A DNA stretch of 56,856 nt. Origin: Zoogloea sp. (GTDB taxonomy: Bacteria > Pseudomonadota > Gammaproteobacteria > Burkholderiales > Rhodocyclaceae). Shown here piece by piece: positions 10,646 to 18,971 of this stretch (positions are counted from its first letter, which is position 1; the number at the start of each line of letters is the position of its first letter). Under the pieces are notes generated by a model, which saw only the letters and a list, made by a program, of their open reading frames with translations, did no database searches and had not been told where the DNA came from. The DNA is taken from the NCBI GenBank assembly GCA_023150095.1, contig JAKLLO010000007.1, positions 1 through 56,856 on the forward strand. Direction: 5' to 3'. The translations under genes were made by a program, and so were the position numbers.

Positions 10646-11740
10646 ATGCAACGCAACCGCCGCAGCTTCACCCTCGGCCTCGCCGCCAGCCTTGTGGCAG
10701 CAGGCCTCGGGATCGCCAACCCGGCCAACGCCCAGTCCGCCGCCGATCTGGTGGCCGCCGCCCAGAAGGAAGGCAAGCTGGTGATCTATGGCGTCACCGA
10801 CAACGAGCAGGCCAACCACCTGATCCGCGAGTTCCGGGTGGTCTATCCGGGCATCCAGGTGGAGTACAGCAACATGAGCACCACCGAGCTGTACAACCGC
10901 TTCATCTCCGAGACGGCCGCCGGCGGCTCGGCCGACATCACCTGGTCGTCGGCGATGGACCTGCAGATCAAGCTGGTGAACGACGGCTACGCCCAGCCCC
11001 ACAAGTCGGCCGAGACGGCCAAGCTGCCCGATTGGGCCAACTGGAAGAACGAAGCCTTCGGCACCACCTACGAACCCATCGGGCTGGTGTACAACAAGCG
11101 CCTCGTGCCCGCCGCCGACGTGCCCAAGACCCACGCCGACTTCGTCAGGCTGCTCACCACCCAGGCCGACAAGTACCGCGGCAAGGTGACCACCTACGAC
11201 CCCGAGAAGTCCGGCGTTGGCTTCATGCTCGTCACCCAGGACAAGCAGGTGAACGCCGCCGGCTTTGCCGAGCTGCAGAAGGCCCTGGGCGGCGTGCAGG
11301 TGAAGGTGCAGGCCTCGACCGGCACGATGATGGAGCGCATCGCCTCGGGCGAGAACCTCATCGGCTACAACCTCAACGCCGCCTACGCGCTCACCCGCGC
11401 CCAGAAGGATCCGTCCCTCGGCATCATCCTGCCCAAGGATTACACCCTGGTCCTGAGCCGCGTGATGTTCATCGCTCGCCAGGCCAAGCACCCCAACGCC
11501 GCCAAGCTGTGGGTGGATTTCGTGCTCTCCAGGAAGGGCCAGGAAATCATCGCCAACAAGGCCGATCTCTACGCCATCCGCCCCGACGTGGAAGGCGAGA
11601 CCACCGCCAGCGGGCTCAAGAAGCAGCTCGGCGATGCCCTGCGGCCGGTGGCGATCAACACGGGCCTGCTCACCTATCTCGATCAGGCCAAGCGGCTCGA
11701 ATTCCTCAAGCAGTGGAATAGCGCCGTGAAGGGCAAGTAA
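10646..11740 (+). CDS. ABC transporter periplasmic substrate-binding protein
   Basis: This 364-residue type-2 periplasmic binding protein is of the family that includes FbpA/FutA iron and PhnS 2-aminoethylphosphonate binders. The twin-Arg-free signal peptide MQRNRRSFTLGLAASL ends near NPANA-QS, and the mature protein begins with AADLVAAAQKEGKLVIYGV, the usual start of this family. The paired tyrosines of FbpA iron sites are not evident, so the ligand is unclear. ATG 10646 follows AAAGGAG; an in-frame ATG at 10613 would prepend a non-signal stretch. Permease and ATPase genes follow in order. Confidence 0.85.
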   Translation: MQRNRRSFTLGLAASLVAAGLGIANPANAQSAADLVAAAQKEGKLVIYGVTDNEQANHLIREFRVVYPGIQVEYSNMSTTELYNRFISETAAGGSADITWSSAMDLQIKLVNDGYAQPHKSAETAKLPDWANWKNEAFGTTYEPIGLVYNKRLVPAADVPKTHADFVRLLTTQADKYRGKVTTYDPEKSGVGFMLVTQDKQVNAAGFAELQKALGGVQVKVQASTGTMMERIASGENLIGYNLNAAYALTRAQKDPSLGIILPKDYTLVLSRVMFIARQAKHPNAAKLWVDFVLSRKGQEIIANKADLYAIRPDVEGETTASGLKKQLGDALRPVAINTGLLTYLDQAKRLEFLKQWNSAVKGK

Positions 11741-11818
11741 ACGCGCCAGCCTCCCGGCGCGTGGTGGCCGGCCTTGGTCCCGGCCGGCCACCATCCTCCC
11801 CATTCCCAGGAGTTTCCG

Positions 11819-13489
11819 ATGTTACAAACATTGCCCCGACGGGTAGTGGTGGCGCTGCTCGCCCTTTCCGTCTTCTTTCCCATCGGTCTGGTGCTCTACC
11901 AGAGCGTGCTGTCCGGCCCGTTCTTCATGCCGTCGGCCGTGCCCAGCCTGGAATCCTTCGTCTTCATCTTCGACGACCCCGATTTCTGGATGGCGGCCCG
12001 CAACACCATCGCGGTCGCGGTGGGCATGAGCCTCATCGCGATCCCCCTCGGCGCGCTGCTGGCCTTCATCATGGTGCGCACCGACCTGCCGGGCCGGCGC
12101 TGGCTCGAAACCCCGATCCTGATCCCGATCTTCGTCTCGCCGGTGGTGCTCGGCTTCGGCTACGTGGTGTCGCTGGGCCCGGTGGGCTTCTTCTCGGTGT
12201 GGTGGTCCAACCTGTTCGGCAGCGTGCCGTGGAACATCTACTCGCTGGCCTCGATCATCGTCATCGCCGGCCTGTCGCATGTGCCCCACGTGTATCTGTA
12301 TTCGTCGTCAGCCCTGCGCAACCTGGGCTCCGACGTGGAAGAGGCGGCCCGCCTCTCCGGCGCCAGCCCCTTCCGGGTGGCGCGCGATGTGTCGATCCCG
12401 ATGGTCTCGCCGGCGCTGCTTTACGTGGGCGTGCTGGTGTTCTTCCTGGGCTTCGAGATCTTCGGCCTGCCGCTGATCCTGGGCGATCCGGAAGGCCATC
12501 TGGTGCTCACCACCTACCTCTACAAGCTCACCAACAAGCTGGGCACGCCGTCGTATCACCTGATGGCGGCGGTGGCCACCTGCATCATCGCGGTGACCTT
12601 TCCGCTGGTGCTGCTGCAGCGCTTCCTGCTCAAGTCGGCCCAGCGCTTCGTGGCGATGAAGGGCAAGTCGGCCCGCCAGCGGCCGCTGGCCCTGGGCGTG
12701 TGGCGCTGGCTGGCCTTCGGGGTGATCCTCGCGTGGCTGTTCGTCACGGTGGTGGTGCCGGTGGCCGGCATCGCGCTGCGCTCGGTGGTGAGCAGCTGGG
12801 GGCAGGGCGTCAATCTGATGGAGGTGCTGACCCTCGATCACTTCCACGCGGTTTTCGAGGAGGCCACGATGATCCGCTCGATCATCAACTCCATCCTCAT
12901 CGGCACCCTGGGCGGCGCGCTGGCGGTGGGCGGCTACCTGGCCATCGGCCTCGCCACCCATCGCCGTCCCGACGGCCTGTCGCGGCTGGTGGATTACATC
13001 GTGCTCACGCCCCGCGCCGTGCCGGGCCTGATGGCCGGCCTGGCGGTGTTCTGGGTGTTCCTGTTCGTGCCCTTCCTGGCGCCGCTGCGCTCCACGCTGT
13101 TCTCGGTGTGGTTTGCCTACGCGGTGGTGTGGCTGGCCTACGGCATGCGGCTCATCCAGAGCGCGCTGATGCAGGTCGGCCCCGAGCTGGAAGAAGCAGG
13201 CCGGCTGGTGGGCGCCTCCCGCGCCCGGGTGTCCCGCGACATCACCGTGCCGCTGATCCGCAACGGCCTGCTGGGCGCGTGGCTGCTGGTGTTCATGATC
13301 TTCGAGCGGGAGTACTCCACCGGGGTGTACCTGCTCAGCCCCGGCACCGAGGTGATCGGTGCGCAGATCGTCTCCTTGTGGGCTTCCGGCGCCGTCGATG
13401 TGGTTGCCGCCCTTTCCCTGATCAACATGGTGCTGGTGGGCGTGGGCCTCGCCGTCGCCCTGCGTTTTGGAGTGAAACTTCATGACTGA
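11819..13489 (+). CDS. ABC transporter permease, two fused domains
   Basis: This 556-residue inner-membrane permease holds two BPD-type permease domains in one chain, as in FbpB/SfuB/PhnV-type systems, so it probably works without a second permease. Each half has the cytoplasmic EAA-like loop that contacts the ATPase: EEAARLSGASPFRVARDVSIP in the first and EEAGRLVGASRARVSRDITVP in the second. ATG 11819 follows a CAGGAG. It overlaps the ATPase gene by 8 nt. The substrate is set by the preceding binding protein and is unknown. Confidence 0.9.
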   Translation: MLQTLPRRVVVALLALSVFFPIGLVLYQSVLSGPFFMPSAVPSLESFVFIFDDPDFWMAARNTIAVAVGMSLIAIPLGALLAFIMVRTDLPGRRWLETPILIPIFVSPVVLGFGYVVSLGPVGFFSVWWSNLFGSVPWNIYSLASIIVIAGLSHVPHVYLYSSSALRNLGSDVEEAARLSGASPFRVARDVSIPMVSPALLYVGVLVFFLGFEIFGLPLILGDPEGHLVLTTYLYKLTNKLGTPSYHLMAAVATCIIAVTFPLVLLQRFLLKSAQRFVAMKGKSARQRPLALGVWRWLAFGVILAWLFVTVVVPVAGIALRSVVSSWGQGVNLMEVLTLDHFHAVFEEATMIRSIINSILIGTLGGALAVGGYLAIGLATHRRPDGLSRLVDYIVLTPRAVPGLMAGLAVFWVFLFVPFLAPLRSTLFSVWFAYAVVWLAYGMRLIQSALMQVGPELEEAGRLVGASRARVSRDITVPLIRNGLLGAWLLVFMIFEREYSTGVYLLSPGTEVIGAQIVSLWASGAVDVVAALSLINMVLVGVGLAVALRFGVKLHD

Positions 13490-14549
13490 CAAGACCATCC
13501 TCTCCGTGGATAACCTCGCCCTGTCCTACGGCAGCAACCCAATCCTGAAGGGCGTCTCGATGCAGCTGCGGCGCGGCGAAGTGGTGTCGCTGCTGGGCCC
13601 GTCGGGCAGCGGCAAGACGACCCTGCTGCGCGCCGTGGCCGGGCTGGAGCAGCCCCACGCGGGCAGCGTGACCATCGCCGGCCGGGCGATCTACGACGGC
13701 GCCGCCGGCATCGACATCCCGGCCGAGAAGCGCGACCTCGGGCTGGTGTTCCAGTCCTACGCCCTGTGGCCCCACAAGACGGTGTTCGACAACGTGGCCT
13801 ACCCCCTGGTGCTGCGCAAGGTGGCCCGCAACGAGATCGTCCAGCGGGTGCACGCCGCCCTCAAGAACCTGGGCCTCGACCACCTGGTGGAGCGCTACCC
13901 GCACCAGCTCTCCGGCGGCCAGCAGCAGCGGGTGTCCATCGCCCGGGCGCTGGTCTACAACCCGCCGGTGATCCTGCTCGACGAGCCGCTCTCCAACCTC
14001 GACGCCAAGATGCGCGAGGAGGCCCGCGCCTGGCTGCGCAACCTGATCGTCGAGATGCAGCTGTCGGCGCTGGTGGTCACCCACGACCAGTCGGAGGCGA
14101 TGGCCATGTCCGACCGCATCCTGCTGCTCAACGGCGGGGTGATCGAGCAGCAGGGCACGCCCACCGAGATGTACGGCCAGCCCCAGACCTACTTCGTCGC
14201 CGACTTCATGGGCAGCAACAACATCATGAAGGGCCGCATCGGCGACATCCGCGGCGGCGAGGCGCGCATCGACCTGGATAACGGCATGTCGATCTGGGGC
14301 CTGCGCCGCACCAACGCGGCCATCGGCCACGAGGCCAAGGCGGTGGTCCGCGTCGAGCAGATGCAGGTGGCCGAGGCGGCCGGCGACAACCGCGCCGAGG
14401 CCGAGCTGGTGACCTCGATGTTCCTGGGCGACCGCTTCGAGTACGTCTTTCATGCGGGCAAGGACCTGCTGCGCGCCTGGGGCAAGGGCCACGAGCCGGC
14501 CGGCCGCCGCTGGCTGGGCTTTCCGCCGGACGCCGTCTGGATCTTCTGA
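13482..14549 (+). CDS. ABC transporter ATP-binding protein
   Basis: This 355-residue ATPase drives the importer encoded just upstream. It has Walker A GPSGSGKTT (about residues 39-47), Q-loop QSYALWPHKTV, signature LSGGQQQR, Walker B VILLDEPLSNLD and H-loop VTHDQSEA, then a C-terminal TOBE-like regulatory domain (about 235-355). It belongs to the PotA/FbpC/MalK-like group. The start overlaps the permease end by 8 nt, showing translational coupling, and a terminator follows. Confidence 0.93.
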   Translation: MTDKTILSVDNLALSYGSNPILKGVSMQLRRGEVVSLLGPSGSGKTTLLRAVAGLEQPHAGSVTIAGRAIYDGAAGIDIPAEKRDLGLVFQSYALWPHKTVFDNVAYPLVLRKVARNEIVQRVHAALKNLGLDHLVERYPHQLSGGQQQRVSIARALVYNPPVILLDEPLSNLDAKMREEARAWLRNLIVEMQLSALVVTHDQSEAMAMSDRILLLNGGVIEQQGTPTEMYGQPQTYFVADFMGSNNIMKGRIGDIRGGEARIDLDNGMSIWGLRRTNAAIGHEAKAVVRVEQMQVAEAAGDNRAEAELVTSMFLGDRFEYVFHAGKDLLRAWGKGHEPAGRRWLGFPPDAVWIF

Positions 14550-14581
14550 TCACCTCCCCGCGGCAGATGCCTGCTGCTTTC

Positions 14582-14617
14582 CGGCGCCCCGTCCCGCGTG
14601 GGGGGGGGCGCCGTTTT
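14582..14617 (+). terminator. Rho-independent terminator after the ABC operon
   Basis: Arms CGGCGCCCC (14582-14590) and GGGGCGCCG (14605-14613) pair exactly around a 14-nt G-rich loop and are followed by TTTTCTT. It ends the importer operon, so the following AbrB-family gene probably needs its own promoter or readthrough. Confidence 0.8.
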
Positions 14618-14630
14618 CTTGATCAAGGTA

Positions 14631-15689
14631 ATGGATACGATCTCGACCCCGCGCCGGCTCTTCGGCCGGATTCTGCCGGCCCTGGCGGTGGCCGCGCTGG
14701 CCGGCTACGGGGCGGCGGCGCTGCATTCGCCGCTGCCGTGGATGCTCGGGCCGCTGTTTTCCGTGGCGATCCTGCGGGTGGCCGGCCTCAAGCTGGAGGC
14801 GCCCGCCGGCGGCCGGCAGGCCGGCCAGTGGGCCATCGGCACCGCGCTGGGCCTGTACTTCACGCCGGCGGTGCTGGCCGAACTGGGCCGCAACACCGTC
14901 GCCATCGTGCTGATGGCGGCGGCGTCGGTGGTGTTCGGGCTGATCGCTGCGCGGATCATCGAGCGCTGGGGGCAGGTGTCGCCGGCCACCGGATTTTTTG
15001 CCGGGCTGCCCGGCGGCGCATCCGAGATGGTGGTGCTGGCCGAGCGGGAAGGGGCTGCCCTCGACCGGGTGGCCGCCGCCCACGCCCTGCGGGTGATGCT
15101 GGTGGTGAGCGTCGTCCCCTTTGCGCTGCACCACTGGGCCAGCGAGGGCCATGACGCCTTCCGGGCGCTGGCGGGCGAGGTGAACTGGCTGCGCTTTCCG
15201 CTGCTCCTCGCCACCTCGGCCGCGGGGGTGTGGCTGTTCCGGCGGCTCGCCATCTCCAACGCCTGGGTACTGGGGCCGCTGTTTGCGGTGGGGCTGCTGA
15301 CGGCGGCCAACCTGCCGCTTACCTCGCTGCCGCGCTGGGTGGTGAATGGCGGACAGCTGCTGCTGGGCACCGCACTGGGGATGCGCTTCTCGCCGTCGTT
15401 CTTCCGGGTGGCGCCGCGGTTTTTGAGCGTGTCTGCGGTGAGCACCGGGCTGACCCTGGCGCTGAGTGGCGCCTTCGTGCTGGCGCTGTCGATGGCGATC
15501 GGCATGCCGGTGCCGTCGCTGCTGCTGTCGGCCTCGCCCGGCGGTATGGCCGAGATGAGCATCACCGCCCGGGAGATGCACTTCAGCGTGCCACTGGTGA
15601 CGGCCACCCACGTGCTGCGGGTGGTGCTGCTGACGGTGTGCGCGCCGCGCCTGTGCCAGCACTACCTGGCGTGGCGGGCGCCGCGCTGA
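14631..15689 (+). CDS. AbrB-family putative membrane transporter
   Basis: This 352-residue, very hydrophobic protein with roughly ten membrane segments belongs to the family often mislabelled as ammonia monooxygenase (COG3180, membrane AbrB duplication). Two repeated halves are visible, each with a GxxPGGxxEM-type motif: FFAGLPGGASEMVV near residue 125 and SASPGGMAEMSITA near residue 305. The function is not established for the family. ATG 14631 is taken as start because the upstream in-frame codons fall within the terminator. It converges with the NosR-like gene, whose stop begins on the next base. Confidence 0.82.
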   Translation: MDTISTPRRLFGRILPALAVAALAGYGAAALHSPLPWMLGPLFSVAILRVAGLKLEAPAGGRQAGQWAIGTALGLYFTPAVLAELGRNTVAIVLMAAASVVFGLIAARIIERWGQVSPATGFFAGLPGGASEMVVLAEREGAALDRVAAAHALRVMLVVSVVPFALHHWASEGHDAFRALAGEVNWLRFPLLLATSAAGVWLFRRLAISNAWVLGPLFAVGLLTAANLPLTSLPRWVVNGGQLLLGTALGMRFSPSFFRVAPRFLSVSAVSTGLTLALSGAFVLALSMAIGMPVPSLLLSASPGGMAEMSITAREMHFSVPLVTATHVLRVVLLTVCAPRLCQHYLAWRAPR

Positions 15690-17789
15690 TCAGGTCTGTT
15701 CGCGGGCTGCGCGCTTGCGGTAGAGCATGATCGGCGCGCAGCGCTTGTCGTCGTGGTAGATGCCCACGCAGTCGAGGCACTGGAAGCAGCGGTCGTAGCG
15801 GATGGCGCCGGATTTCTCGATGGCGTCGTAGCTGCAGCGGTGGCGGCAGGTCTGGCAGGGCTGGCCGCATTCGCTGCGCCGGGGCAGCCAGTCGAGGATG
15901 CGCAGCTTGCCGCCGAGGGTCATCGCTGCGCCCAGCGGGCACAGATAACGGCAGAAGAACTTGTAGTAGATGCCGCCCAGCACCAGCATCAGCACCGCCC
16001 AGGCCACGAAGGGCCAGCTTCGGTCGAAGCCGACGGTGATGGCGGTCTTGAAGGGTTCGATCTCGACGCCTTTCTCGGCCAGCTGCGGGGCGAAGGCCGC
16101 GGCGGCCACCAGCGCGGCGAGCACGGCGTAGCGGCTCTTCTCGAGCACATTGCCGAGCTGCGGCGGCAGCCGGCGCTCGGGCAGGCGCAGCAGGCGGGCG
16201 AGGTGGGCGGCGAACTCCTGCAGCGCGCCAAACGGGCACAGCCAGCCGCAGAAGGTGCCGCGGCCCCACACCACGAAGCTCACCAGCGTGAAGGCGATGA
16301 CGAGCAGGCTCACCGGGTCGTACAGGAAGCTCTTGAGCCCCGCGCCGGCCGCCAGCGACTTGACCGCGCCGGTGATCTGCACGATCGACAGCTGCCCCTG
16401 GGCGTACCAGCCGAGGTAGCCGAGGGTGAAGGCCAGAAAGCCCAGCCGGAACACCCGCAGGCGCGATGCCGACACCGACATCCAGCGCGGCCGGGCGAGC
16501 ACGATGGAGAGCACGAGCAGCGCCGCGCCGATCACCGCGAGCTCGGTGGCGCGATCCTTCCAGGCGATCAGCCAGTCGGGCAGGGGCGCGGGCGGGCGGA
16601 GGAACAGCTCGGCCGGCGGCTGGTAATCCAGGACGGCGCTGCGCTGGGTGATGACCGGCAGCATCGAGCCCTTGGCGCGGGTCAGGGTCAGCTCGAAGCG
16701 CACCGGGCTGGCCGGGTCGACGCCCGACATGGGCGGCACCCGCAGCACCAGCGCGGCGTTGAGGGGTGGGGCGCCAGCGGGCGGCGCGGGGGCGATGTCC
16801 AGGTCGCGCAGCTCCACCGGCCCGCCGTCCTGGCTGAAGGCGAGGCGCGGCGGCACGGTGCCGCGGGTGAAGGCGTCGTCGACAAAGGCGTCGCGGCCGC
16901 CGGTGGCCACCCACCAGGCGTGCTGGCCGGGCTCCAGCCGGCGCATCAGGTCGGCGTGGCCGGCGTCGCCGAGGATCGCCCGGCCGATGGTGGGCGCGTT
17001 GAGGTAGGCCACGTAGAGGTCGACGAAGGTGGCGTCGGGCCGGGCGAGGGCGTCCGCGTCGACGCCAGCCCCTTCGCTGCCGGCAAAGCGCTGCTCCACG
17101 TCGGCGTTGCTGAGGTGCAGCCGCCCGATGGCGCCGCTTTCCACCAGCTGGGCGAAGCTGCGTTGCTCGAACACGTCCGGCCGCACCTCGGCGGGCGGCG
17201 CCTTGTTGGCCGGGGCGGCAAAGCCGAGGCGGGCGCGGGCCACCGCCAGCGCCGAGGTGAGCACGCTCTGATTGACGATGCGTACCGAGGCGGTGGCCTT
17301 GCTCACGCCGTCCAGCACCACCCGGTTGCCGCCGGCGCCGGCGCGGGTGTTGCCGTACAGGCTGGAGACGGTGATCTCCTGCTTGAGGCTCTTGCCTTCG
17401 TACTGGCGCAGGAAATCCTTCAGCGGCTCTTCGCCGAGGCCCGAGAGGAAGACCGGCTCGTGCTGGCGGATCAGCTCGACGCCCAGGAAGTTACCGCGCC
17501 GGTCGATGGTGACCAGCAGGTTGAGGGGTGTGCCCTCGAAGCCCGGAATGGGCGCGAGGTCGATCGATTCAAAAGCGTAGGCGACCGGGCCGGCTTCGGG
17601 CTCCAGTTCGCTGGTGATGGGCCAGGCGGGGATGTCGCGGAGCTTGTCGCCCACATGCAGCGGCGGCTGGATGCGCCGGGCCATGTCGGCCTGGGAGAGA
17701 TCGCCCGCCTGCGCGGGCAGGCCCAGGCAGGCAAGGCAGAAGAGGGCGCCGGTGGCGGCCCGGTGCAGGAGACTTCGGGCGGAGACCAT
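15690..17789 (-). CDS. NosR/NirI-like flavo/iron-sulfur membrane protein
   Basis: This 699-residue protein has a signal peptide (MVSARSLLHRAATGALFCLACLGLPAQAG), a periplasmic FMN-binding domain with a possible flavinylation site in DGVSKATASV (residues 160-169), about five membrane segments, two CxxxCP motifs (CGWLCPFG, CRYLCPLG), and a C-terminal polyferredoxin with CGQPCQTCRHRC and CFQCLDC. NosR proteins pass electrons from the quinone pool outward for nitrous oxide reduction. No nosZ is here; the gene closes an operon tied to a PQQ dehydrogenase, so a redox role in that pathway is inferred. The last Cys cluster has unusual C-x2-C-x2-C-x9-C spacing. Confidence 0.85.
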   Translation of the reverse strand: MVSARSLLHRAATGALFCLACLGLPAQAGDLSQADMARRIQPPLHVGDKLRDIPAWPITSELEPEAGPVAYAFESIDLAPIPGFEGTPLNLLVTIDRRGNFLGVELIRQHEPVFLSGLGEEPLKDFLRQYEGKSLKQEITVSSLYGNTRAGAGGNRVVLDGVSKATASVRIVNQSVLTSALAVARARLGFAAPANKAPPAEVRPDVFEQRSFAQLVESGAIGRLHLSNADVEQRFAGSEGAGVDADALARPDATFVDLYVAYLNAPTIGRAILGDAGHADLMRRLEPGQHAWWVATGGRDAFVDDAFTRGTVPPRLAFSQDGGPVELRDLDIAPAPPAGAPPLNAALVLRVPPMSGVDPASPVRFELTLTRAKGSMLPVITQRSAVLDYQPPAELFLRPPAPLPDWLIAWKDRATELAVIGAALLVLSIVLARPRWMSVSASRLRVFRLGFLAFTLGYLGWYAQGQLSIVQITGAVKSLAAGAGLKSFLYDPVSLLVIAFTLVSFVVWGRGTFCGWLCPFGALQEFAAHLARLLRLPERRLPPQLGNVLEKSRYAVLAALVAAAAFAPQLAEKGVEIEPFKTAITVGFDRSWPFVAWAVLMLVLGGIYYKFFCRYLCPLGAAMTLGGKLRILDWLPRRSECGQPCQTCRHRCSYDAIEKSGAIRYDRCFQCLDCVGIYHDDKRCAPIMLYRKRAAREQT

Positions 17790-17804
17790 CGGCGCGGGTG
17801 AGGC

Positions 17805-18302
17805 TTACTTGGCTTCGAGCTGCTGCTTGAGGGCGCCAAGGCCGCTGGTGTAGATGCCGCGCACGGCGTTCTTGGCGGTGGCGGAATCGGCGCCCTTGGC
17901 CTTGAAGCTCGACGACCATTCGACGCGGCTGCCGCCCTTGGCGGCCTTGACCTTGAGGGTGGACACGTAGCCGCTCACCGGCAGCGGCGAGTCGATGATG
18001 CGGTACTTGAGCATGCGCTCGGAGTCGCGGTGATTCATCAGCTCCTCGACCAGCTTGGCGCCGTCCTTGGTGGTGACGGTGCGCACGGCGCCGCGCTTGT
18101 CCTTCTCGCCCTTGTCGAGGGTGGTGGTGGCGACGGCCGGGTGCCAGCCCAGGCTGCCGAAATCGCGCACGCTGTCCCACACCTTGGCCGGGGGCGCGGC
18201 GATGTCGATGCTTTCCTGAACCTTGAGCGAAGCGCCCGCGGCAGCCGGAAGGGCGGCGGCGAGGGCGAGGATGGCGACGAAGAGGGATGCCTTTTTATTC
18301 AT
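17805..18302 (-). CDS. Secreted SRPBCC-family protein
   Basis: This 165-residue protein has a clear signal peptide (about residues 1-23, cut after AAAGA) followed by a START/SRPBCC ligand-binding fold, recognisable from ESIDIAAPPAKVWDSVRDFGSLGWHP and the C-terminal helix with GLGALKQQL. Such proteins bind small hydrophobic ligands; being periplasmic it could bind an alcohol, aldehyde or quinone handled by the dehydrogenase system. It sits 15 nt before the NosR-like gene and 33 nt after the LuxR-type regulator, so it belongs to the same operon. Confidence 0.8.
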   Translation of the reverse strand: MNKKASLFVAILALAAALPAAAGASLKVQESIDIAAPPAKVWDSVRDFGSLGWHPAVATTTLDKGEKDKRGAVRTVTTKDGAKLVEELMNHRDSERMLKYRIIDSPLPVSGYVSTLKVKAAKGGSRVEWSSSFKAKGADSATAKNAVRGIYTSGLGALKQQLEAK

Positions 18303-18335
18303 GTTGTCTCCGTGGTGGGATGGGGGAACTGCGGG

Positions 18336-18971
18336 TCAGACTTCGATCAGGCCGGCGCGGACGGCGGCCATCGCCAGCTCGGCCATGTTCTGGATGCCGA
18401 GCTTCTGCTTGATGCGGTAAAGGTGGGTGCCCACGGTGTTGGGGCTTAGGTGGAAGGTGTCGGCCACCTCGGCCACCGAGTGGCCCTGGGCGAGCTGCAG
18501 GAAGACGTGGAATTCCTTGTCGGTGAGGGCTTCGGCCGGGTGCTCGGGGCGGTCGGCGCGGCGCAGCACGGCGGCGATCTCGGGGTCGATGTAGGTCTGG
18601 CCGGCGGCCACCAGGCCCACCGCGCGGAGGAGTTCATCGGGCGCGCTGCGCTTGCACAGGTAGCCGGCAGCGCCGGCCTTCAGGGCGCGCTCGGCGGTGA
18701 GGGCGTCGGCGTGGGCCGAGGCGATCAGCACCCGGGCGCCGGGCTCGCGGGCGAGGATGCGCTCCAGCGCCGACAGGCCGCCGCAGCCGGGCATCGACAA
18801 GTCCATCACCAGCACGTCCGGGGTGTGTTCGGAAAACAGGCGCTGGGCGGCCTCGCCGCTATCGGCTTCGGCCAGCACCCGGGCGCCGACGCCTTCGAGG
18901 AGCAGGCGGAAGCCCATCCGCACGATGGCGTGGTCGTCGGCGAGCACGAGGGTCAGGTGGTCGAGTTTCAT
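18336..18971 (-). CDS. LuxR-family response regulator (ExaE/PedR-like)
   Basis: This 211-residue regulator has a receiver domain with phospho-acceptor Asp57 (VMDLSMPGCGG) and a C-terminal NarL/LuxR helix-turn-helix (LTDKEFHVFLQLAQGHSVAEVADTFHLSPNTVGTHLYRIKQKL). Its ATG overlaps the kinase stop by 4 nt. In Pseudomonas, similar regulators (ExaE, PedR1, AgmR) control PQQ ethanol dehydrogenase expression, and the divergent dehydrogenase here is the natural target, perhaps through the palindromes at 23228-23269. Confidence 0.88.
   Translation of the reverse strand: MKLDHLTLVLADDHAIVRMGFRLLLEGVGARVLAEADSGEAAQRLFSEHTPDVLVMDLSMPGCGGLSALERILAREPGARVLIASAHADALTAERALKAGAAGYLCKRSAPDELLRAVGLVAAGQTYIDPEIAAVLRRADRPEHPAEALTDKEFHVFLQLAQGHSVAEVADTFHLSPNTVGTHLYRIKQKLGIQNMAELAMAAVRAGLIEV

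Noticed and set aside
10646..11740. Firm call of an iron(III)-binding protein
   Set aside because: The adjacent paired Tyr of FbpA-type iron sites was not found, so the substrate is left open.
11761..13485. Alternative frame across the ABC permease gene
   Set aside because: It is Arg/Gly/Pro-rich; the overlapping frame has membrane segments and EAA loops.
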